Source: Bacteroidota bacterium
Lineage (GTDB): Bacteria; Bacteroidota; Bacteroidia; Bacteroidales; UBA1556
NCBI GenBank assembly: GCA_003648395.1
Contig: QMPB01000097.1
Coordinates: forward strand, 1 to 10,618
Reading direction: 5' to 3'
Length of the DNA: 10,618 nt
The notes beneath the pieces were generated by a model. It worked only from the letters and a program-made list of their open reading frames with translations, ran no database searches and had not been told where the DNA came from. Made by a program: the position numbers and the translations under genes. Positions 7,098 through 10,618 of the stretch are shown piece by piece. Position 1 is the stretch's first letter; every line of letters starts with the position of its first letter.

Positions 7098-7253
7098 TTA
7101 ATCTTCATCACTCCTTCCCAAAAGTTTATTAACTCTTCCTTCCAGATTGTCTGCATCCATATCTTCACCACATATGGATCTTGTGTAATCTATATAGCCA
7201 ACTATTTCTTCTAATAACTCTCTGTCAATGCTAATTGTTTTCTCTTCATTCAT
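7098..7253 (-). CDS. Small acidic protein, 51 aa, unknown
   Basis: ATG 7251-7253 to TAA 7098-7100. The product (MNEEKTISIDRELLEEIVGY, then later NLEGRVNKLLGRSDED) is acidic, predicted helical, and free of membrane segments. It starts 5 bases after the stop of the secreted-protein gene at 7259-7810, so the two are probably co-transcribed. Codon choice and the tight spacing support a real gene. No family is recognised. Confidence 0.65.
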   Translation of the reverse strand: MNEEKTISIDRELLEEIVGYIDYTRSICGEDMDADNLEGRVNKLLGRSDED

Positions 7254-7258
7254 AATTT

Positions 7259-7810
7259 CTATTTTTTAGTTTTATAATTTTTTATCTTACTTTTTCCTAT
7301 CCAAACATCTTTTGCATTTATTACAACTTCAAAGTAAGCATCTTCAGAATCATCACTAATTATATATTTTGTTATATAATTTGATATTTCTACCTTACTT
7401 TCTACATTAATTTGATACACGCAGCTTTCCAACAATATGCTTTTAGAAGAAATAAGCTTGTAATTCTTGTCAAATTGATAAAGCATAAAACCCTCTTCAT
7501 TCCCTGCTCCACATATCCCAAAAGGCTCTATGCTTGAAGGATGATTGAAAGATAATAACACCTTATATTTTTCACTTGCAACTAGTCTAAAATTTCTTAT
7601 CCAAGTTCCAGGATTATGCAAATCATAAACTACATTTGAATCTAAAAGCAATTCTTCGGTTGTAGTTCTTACAATCTTTGAATTTACTTTCATTTCGTAA
7701 GTATAGGTTTTAAAAATAGAATAATGATTTTGTGAGCTTGCATTTATTACTATTAAAGTAGTTATTGCAATTAATATACTTTTTATGCTAGAATAATTAT
7801 TCATCTTCAA
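7259..7810 (-). CDS. Hypothetical exported protein, 183 aa
   Basis: Starts at ATG 7808-7810, and a second ATG two codons later would also serve. Residues 1-28 look like a Sec signal peptide: a lysine-containing start, a hydrophobic core ILIAITTLIVIN, and a cleavage region NASSQN. There is no lipobox cysteine, so the mature protein is probably periplasmic or outer-membrane associated. The rest is about 155 residues of strand-rich sequence with two cysteines (FGICGAGNEEG and LESCVYQ) that could form a disulphide. No sorting domain is present. The gene is followed 5 bases later by the 51-residue gene, and an inverted-repeat element sits 64 bases upstream. Function is not recognisable. Confidence 0.8.
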   Translation of the reverse strand: MKMNNYSSIKSILIAITTLIVINASSQNHYSIFKTYTYEMKVNSKIVRTTTEELLLDSNVVYDLHNPGTWIRNFRLVASEKYKVLLSFNHPSSIEPFGICGAGNEEGFMLYQFDKNYKLISSKSILLESCVYQINVESKVEISNYITKYIISDDSEDAYFEVVINAKDVWIGKSKIKNYKTKK

Positions 7811-7873
7811 TATTTTTGGTTTTTAATTAATAATAAATCAATACCTCAAAACGAATAAATTCAGTCTGAGACA

Positions 7874-8038
7874 TTATACTGAGCCGTGATAGAAAATTGT
7901 ATTTAGTAAATAGCTTATTTTGTGCCTAGTCGATGCATAATTTCTTTGCATAGCCGCAGCTACGGATATAAATTATAAAGAAGAATAGGTGCAAAAGATG
8001 CGTTTAATATTACAAATTTCTATGTCGGCTCAGTATAA
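7874..8038. mobile_element. MITE-like non-coding element with long inverted repeats (about 165 bp)
   Basis: The terminal 13 bp TTATACTGAGCCG (7874-7886) is repeated exactly in inverted orientation at 8026-8038. The similarity extends inward to about 31 bp with three mismatches (ATAGAAA and TTGTA blocks). Further inside, 7915-7932 and 7984-8004 are also roughly complementary, so most of the element can fold back on itself. The CTGAGCCG ends are flanked by TATA on both sides, consistent with a TA or TATA target duplication. There is no ORF. It fills the gap between the WD40 gene and the exported-protein gene and may also act as a transcription barrier for the WD40 transcript. Confidence 0.65.
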
Positions 8039-8046
8039 CTATATGT

Positions 8047-9084
8047 TTATTTCTTAGTCAATTTCCAGAGCTTAGCCGTTCCATCATGACTAGCTGTTAA
8101 AAGGCTTCCGTCTTCAATAAATATCAAGCTATTTATTCTTCTTGTATGTCCTTTAATTTCTCCATCCATACTAAACTTATTAGATATTTTAGCTAAACGA
8201 TGCTTTGTATTTACATCCCAGATATTTACATAATAATAGTCATTTCCTGAAGCAAGATATTCTCCTGTATTATTAATACTTATATGTGAATAACCCTCTT
8301 GATTACTTGCTTTAATGGTACAAAGTGCTTCTTCAAGTTCTACGTCCCAATAAGTAATAGTACCATTCTGTAACCAAGAGATTAGTATATTACTATTTGT
8401 TGGATGGAAAACCACATCATTAATATATTGATGTGCTCCACCAATAAGCTTTTCTATTTTGTTTGTCGATAGGTTTAAAAACTTAATACTGAAACCACTG
8501 CTATAGACTAGATATTTATTATCTGGTGAAAATATTCCTGCTGTAATATAATAGGAATCAGAATAAATATCGCTTTCGGGACTAACAATCATATAAGGTT
8601 TGTAATTCCTCTTTTTGTCACATTTATAAATACAACCATTATTAGCACCAAAATATATGTATTCCAAGTCATCATCAATAAGAGCAAACACTATCTTAGT
8701 TAATTCAAGCTGATTTTTATAGAATGGCATAACAATCTTATTTATTAGAGTATAGCTTTTAATATCAAACATCATTACTCTACCATCATCACCTGTTGAA
8801 AGCATGATTTCGCCATTCTTTGAAAATTCAATATGATGAGATCTTCCTTCGTGAGCTTGAAATCTTACTATAAGTTCACTGGTCTTAAAGTTAAATAATG
8901 AAATCTCACCACTAAAGTATGCACAAGCTACAATCTCCTGATTGGGAGATATTGCAACATAAATTATTCTTTCTTTTTGTGGTTTTGGACCATCAGTCTT
9001 AACAGTTGGGTTTTCATAAGTCCTTAGTAATTCATAATTTAGTCTGTCAACCTGTAGATTGTTGTTCTGTTTCTTGGCTTTCAT
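8047..9084 (-). CDS. Cytoplasmic WD40-repeat beta-propeller protein, 345 aa
   Basis: ATG 9082-9084. After a charged 35-residue leader without a signal peptide, seven WD40-type blades can be followed through their end strands: LFNFK near 74, MMFDIK near 108, YKCDKK near 150, KFLNLS near 204, TYWDVE near 246, NIWDVN near 289, and AKLWKL at the end. Typical inner words include HEGRSHHIEFSKNGEIMLSTG, and later SLLTASHDGTAKLWK. WD40 propellers are binding platforms and usually have no catalytic activity, so the partner is unknown. The gene has its own promoter, with a palindrome shared with the divergent small gene and WYL regulator. That places it in a WYL-controlled module. The propeller fills almost the whole protein, and no effector domain is fused to it. 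Confidence 0.88.
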   Translation of the reverse strand: MKAKKQNNNLQVDRLNYELLRTYENPTVKTDGPKPQKERIIYVAISPNQEIVACAYFSGEISLFNFKTSELIVRFQAHEGRSHHIEFSKNGEIMLSTGDDGRVMMFDIKSYTLINKIVMPFYKNQLELTKIVFALIDDDLEYIYFGANNGCIYKCDKKRNYKPYMIVSPESDIYSDSYYITAGIFSPDNKYLVYSSGFSIKFLNLSTNKIEKLIGGAHQYINDVVFHPTNSNILISWLQNGTITYWDVELEEALCTIKASNQEGYSHISINNTGEYLASGNDYYYVNIWDVNTKHRLAKISNKFSMDGEIKGHTRRINSLIFIEDGSLLTASHDGTAKLWKLTKK

Positions 9085-9116
9085 AATTTCTATTTATTAG
9101 TTTATAATTATAAAAA

Positions 9117-9124
9117 CAAAACTA
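9117..9124 (-). promoter_or_regulatory. -7 promoter element (TAGTTTTG) of the WD40 gene
   Basis: Read on the minus strand this is TAGTTTTG, a perfect TAnnTTTG match, 32 bp before the WD40 ATG and exactly 10 bp from the upstream palindrome. Its spacing matches that of the small-gene promoter. Confidence 0.6.
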
Positions 9125-9134
9125 AATGCTAACT

Positions 9135-9151
9135 CCGTATTTTCTATACGG
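9135..9151. promoter_or_regulatory. Operator 1: palindrome CCGTAT-N5-ATACGG upstream of the WD40 gene
   Basis: Perfect 6-bp arms CCGTAT (9135-9140) and ATACGG (9146-9151) surround TTTCT. The site lies where a -33 element would sit for the WD40 promoter and is nearly identical to the site at 9407-9423. A WYL regulator, as dimer, is the obvious candidate ligand (inference). Confidence 0.65.
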
Positions 9152-9189
9152 TTTAATACTTATTAGTAATTATTGTCATTACACATCAC

Positions 9190-9354
9190 CTATTTTGTCT
9201 TAAAATAGTTAACCAACATTGAAAAATATCGTATTTGGTTTTCTCTTTTTTGCTCTTCTGTTAAATCAGCCCATTTTATATGTTGCTTTTTCAATTTATT
9301 ATTGGGCAATACATTTGAATCTGATTTTTTACTTCTTTTGATTTCTTTAGACAT
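9190..9354 (-). CDS. Small basic protein, 54 aa, unknown
   Basis: ATG 9352-9354 to TAG 9190-9192. The N-terminal half is lysine-rich (MSKEIKRSKKSDS, later NNKLKKQHIKW) and the C-terminal half is an amphipathic-looking helix (LTEEQKRENQIRYFSMLVNY). There is no membrane segment. It has its own promoter: a TAnnTTTG match (TATCTTTG) 34 bp upstream, with the same palindrome at the same spacing as the WD40 gene, which it precedes in the same orientation. The charge pattern would fit a nucleic-acid-associated or partner protein, but no family is recognised. The shared promoter is the strongest evidence that it is a real gene. Confidence 0.65.
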   Translation of the reverse strand: MSKEIKRSKKSDSNVLPNNKLKKQHIKWADLTEEQKRENQIRYFSMLVNYFKTK

Positions 9355-9388
9355 GATTTCTAATTTTAAATTAACACCTCATTTAATT

Positions 9389-9396
9389 CAAAGATA
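9389..9396 (-). promoter_or_regulatory. -7 promoter element (TATCTTTG) of the 54-residue gene
   Basis: Read on the minus strand this is TATCTTTG, a perfect TAnnTTTG match, 34 bp before the ATG at 9354 and exactly 10 bp from the palindrome at 9407-9423. Confidence 0.6.
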
Positions 9397-9406
9397 AATC
9401 TTCACT

Positions 9407-9423
9407 CCGTATTTTAGATACTG
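9407..9423. promoter_or_regulatory. Operator 2: palindrome CCGTAT-N5-ATACTG between the divergent genes
   Basis: The arms CCGTAT (9407-9412) and ATACTG (9418-9423) pair at 5 of 6 positions. The site is 52 bp from the small-gene ATG on one side and 50 bp from the WYL ATG on the other, so one bound protein could act on both promoters. A further half-site, TCGTATCTT (9431-9439), lies in direct orientation 24 bp to the right, on the WYL side only. Confidence 0.65.
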
Positions 9424-9473
9424 TTTAATTTCGTATCTTGCGAGTAGATTATTAACACATCAAATTATCAGCA

Positions 9474-10514
9474 ATGGGATCATCAAACAAACAAGCTCTT
9501 ATACGTTATCGCATAATAGATGAGTATATATGCCAAAGGAATTACCCTAGTATGGATAAGTTAATCAATGCTTTTGAAGACAGAATAGGATTTCGATTTT
9601 CACCTGAGACTATCCAAAAAGACATAAAAGCTATGAAAGAGGATGAACTTTTAGGCTATCATGCTCCAATATATTTCAATAGACAATATAAAGGTTATGA
9701 ATACCTTGACAAGGATTATACTATTAAGAAAATCAGTCTTAATGATAATGAATTTGGTGTACTAGAAAATATTATTGATATACTTAAACAGTTTAAGGGA
9801 AGTACTCTTGGAGAGAATTACAATTCAGCTGTAGACAAAATCAGCACTTCAATTAGAAGCAATATGGAGTCTCGAAGAAACAATATTATTAGCCTTGAAT
9901 CCCAATCAGAATACATTAATATTAAGGATCTTGAATTGTTTATTGATTATATAAAAGAACATACTCCCCTTTCTATTATCAATGCATCTAATCTTGAATT
10001 CGAAGGTGACATCATCCATCCCTATTTACTAAAAGAATACCACAACAGATGGTATGTAATTGCATATTCTGAGTTTAATACAAAAATTAAAGTATTTGAC
10101 ATACGATACATTTACGATATATACAAGCTCACTAAAAGAAAATTCATATTCAAAGAATTTGATGAGGATGTCTTTTTTAAACATTCTATGGGCGTAGGTA
10201 TAATCCAAAGCACTTTGGCAATAGTTCACATTGAATTCAATAAGATACTACATAATGAAATAAATTCAATCCCTTTACATCACTCTCAAAAGATTGTAAA
10301 ATACAGGAAAAATGGAAATTTTATTATTGAGTTAAAGATCTATATCACAAATGAATTCTTTAATGAAATTCTTTCTTATGGAGCATCAGCAAAGGTATTA
10401 AAACCCAAATGGGTAGTAGGCATGATGAAATGTTATATTCTAACCATGGCTAATCTATATAAAATATCCAATGATGAATGCAGTAAAAAATATAGAGTCA
10501 CTACTTCAAAATAA
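9474..10514 (+). CDS. WYL-domain transcriptional regulator, 346 aa
   Basis: ATG 9474 to TAA 10512-10514. Residues 1-65 form an N-terminal helix-turn-helix region (SNKQALIRYRIIDEYI, then FSPETIQKDIKAM), followed by the GYHAPIYFNRQYKGYEY wing. Residues 150-235 hold the WYL core, with the signature HPYLLKEYHNRWYVIAY (P183, R192, W193, Y194) and the FDIRYI strand around 208-213. Residues 245-335 form the WCX-type C-terminal extension. Length and order match WYL regulators of Bacteroidota. WYL proteins sense nucleic-acid or nucleotide ligands and often control defence or mobile-element genes. Two near-identical palindromes next to its own start and upstream of the WD40 gene suggest it represses or activates both, and itself. 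Its gene is followed 10 bp later by a new ORF. Confidence 0.88.
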   Translation: MGSSNKQALIRYRIIDEYICQRNYPSMDKLINAFEDRIGFRFSPETIQKDIKAMKEDELLGYHAPIYFNRQYKGYEYLDKDYTIKKISLNDNEFGVLENIIDILKQFKGSTLGENYNSAVDKISTSIRSNMESRRNNIISLESQSEYINIKDLELFIDYIKEHTPLSIINASNLEFEGDIIHPYLLKEYHNRWYVIAYSEFNTKIKVFDIRYIYDIYKLTKRKFIFKEFDEDVFFKHSMGVGIIQSTLAIVHIEFNKILHNEINSIPLHHSQKIVKYRKNGNFIIELKIYITNEFFNEILSYGASAKVLKPKWVVGMMKCYILTMANLYKISNDECSKKYRVTTSK

Positions 10515-10524
10515 GCAATAAGAT

Positions 10525-10618
10525 ATGAAAACACAAAAAATACAAATTGTAAATAATCTAATGTTTAAGAAGAGTACTGCTAAACATATTCAAATAGTTA
10601 GAATTTTATTTCAAAAGG
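10525..10618 (+). CDS. N-terminal start of an unknown ORF, cut by the window edge
   Basis: ATG 10525-10527 lies 10 bp after the WYL gene stop. The 31 visible codons (MKTQKIQIVNNLMFKKSTAK, then HIQIVRILFQK) stay open to the edge. They are too short to assign, but the spacing implies an operon with the regulator, so this is probably the gene the regulator controls. Confidence 0.5.
   Translation, partial: MKTQKIQIVNNLMFKKSTAKHIQIVRILFQK

Noticed and set aside
10029..10229. Minus-strand open frame inside the WYL gene
   Set aside because: Antisense to a well supported domain; no promoter or start signal.

Overview
The window reads as an accessory, partly decayed stretch of a Bacteroidota chromosome. 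The DNA is strongly AT-rich. It holds the tail of a type IX secretion (Por) C-terminal sorting domain protein, several close matches to the Bacteroidota -7 promoter element TAnnTTTG, and a Bacteroidota-type WYL regulator. No rRNA, tRNA or CRISPR array was seen, and no single known system explains the whole window.

Layout. At the left edge (1-135) is the C-terminal end of an insertion-sequence transposase. Its right end (about 136-256) carries three direct repeats spaced exactly 23 bp apart and cuts off a Schlafen-AlbA_2/ATPase gene (245-1396, minus strand), which has also lost its N-terminus. A second, unrelated and intact gene of that superfamily follows (1625-2990, minus). Next are the frameshifted tail of a surface protein (3283-4264), a GC-rich 45-codon ORF (4327-4464), an unknown 150-residue gene (4464-4916), and remnants of two further genes (4919-5457) that once formed an operon with it. 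The full-length paralogue of the first AlbA_2 gene lies at 5482-6990. It is followed by a 51-residue gene (7098-7253) and a secreted 183-residue protein (7259-7810). A MITE-like inverted-repeat element (7874-8038) separates these from the right-hand module.

The right-hand module (8047-10618) is the most system-like part. A WYL-domain regulator (9474-10514, plus strand) is divergent from a basic 54-residue protein (9190-9354) and a cytoplasmic seven-bladed WD40 propeller (8047-9084), both on the minus strand. The two minus-strand genes have nearly identical promoters. Each carries a palindrome CCGTAT-N5-ATACGG (one arm mismatch at the second site), exactly 10 bp from a perfect TAnnTTTG element. 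The second copy lies midway between the small gene and the WYL gene. The simplest reading is that the WYL protein controls itself, the small gene and the WD40 gene through this operator. A new ORF starts 10 bp after the WYL gene and runs off the right edge, so the module probably continues outside the window.

The three AlbA_2/ATPase genes share a second theme. Each has its own 12-bp in-frame tandem repeat, coding four-residue units (VSNQ, GVIG or KLGV), after the ATPase domain. The two paralogues at 245-1396 and 5482-6990 are about 96% identical over 173 bp but visibly divergent elsewhere, which suggests recombination or gene conversion.
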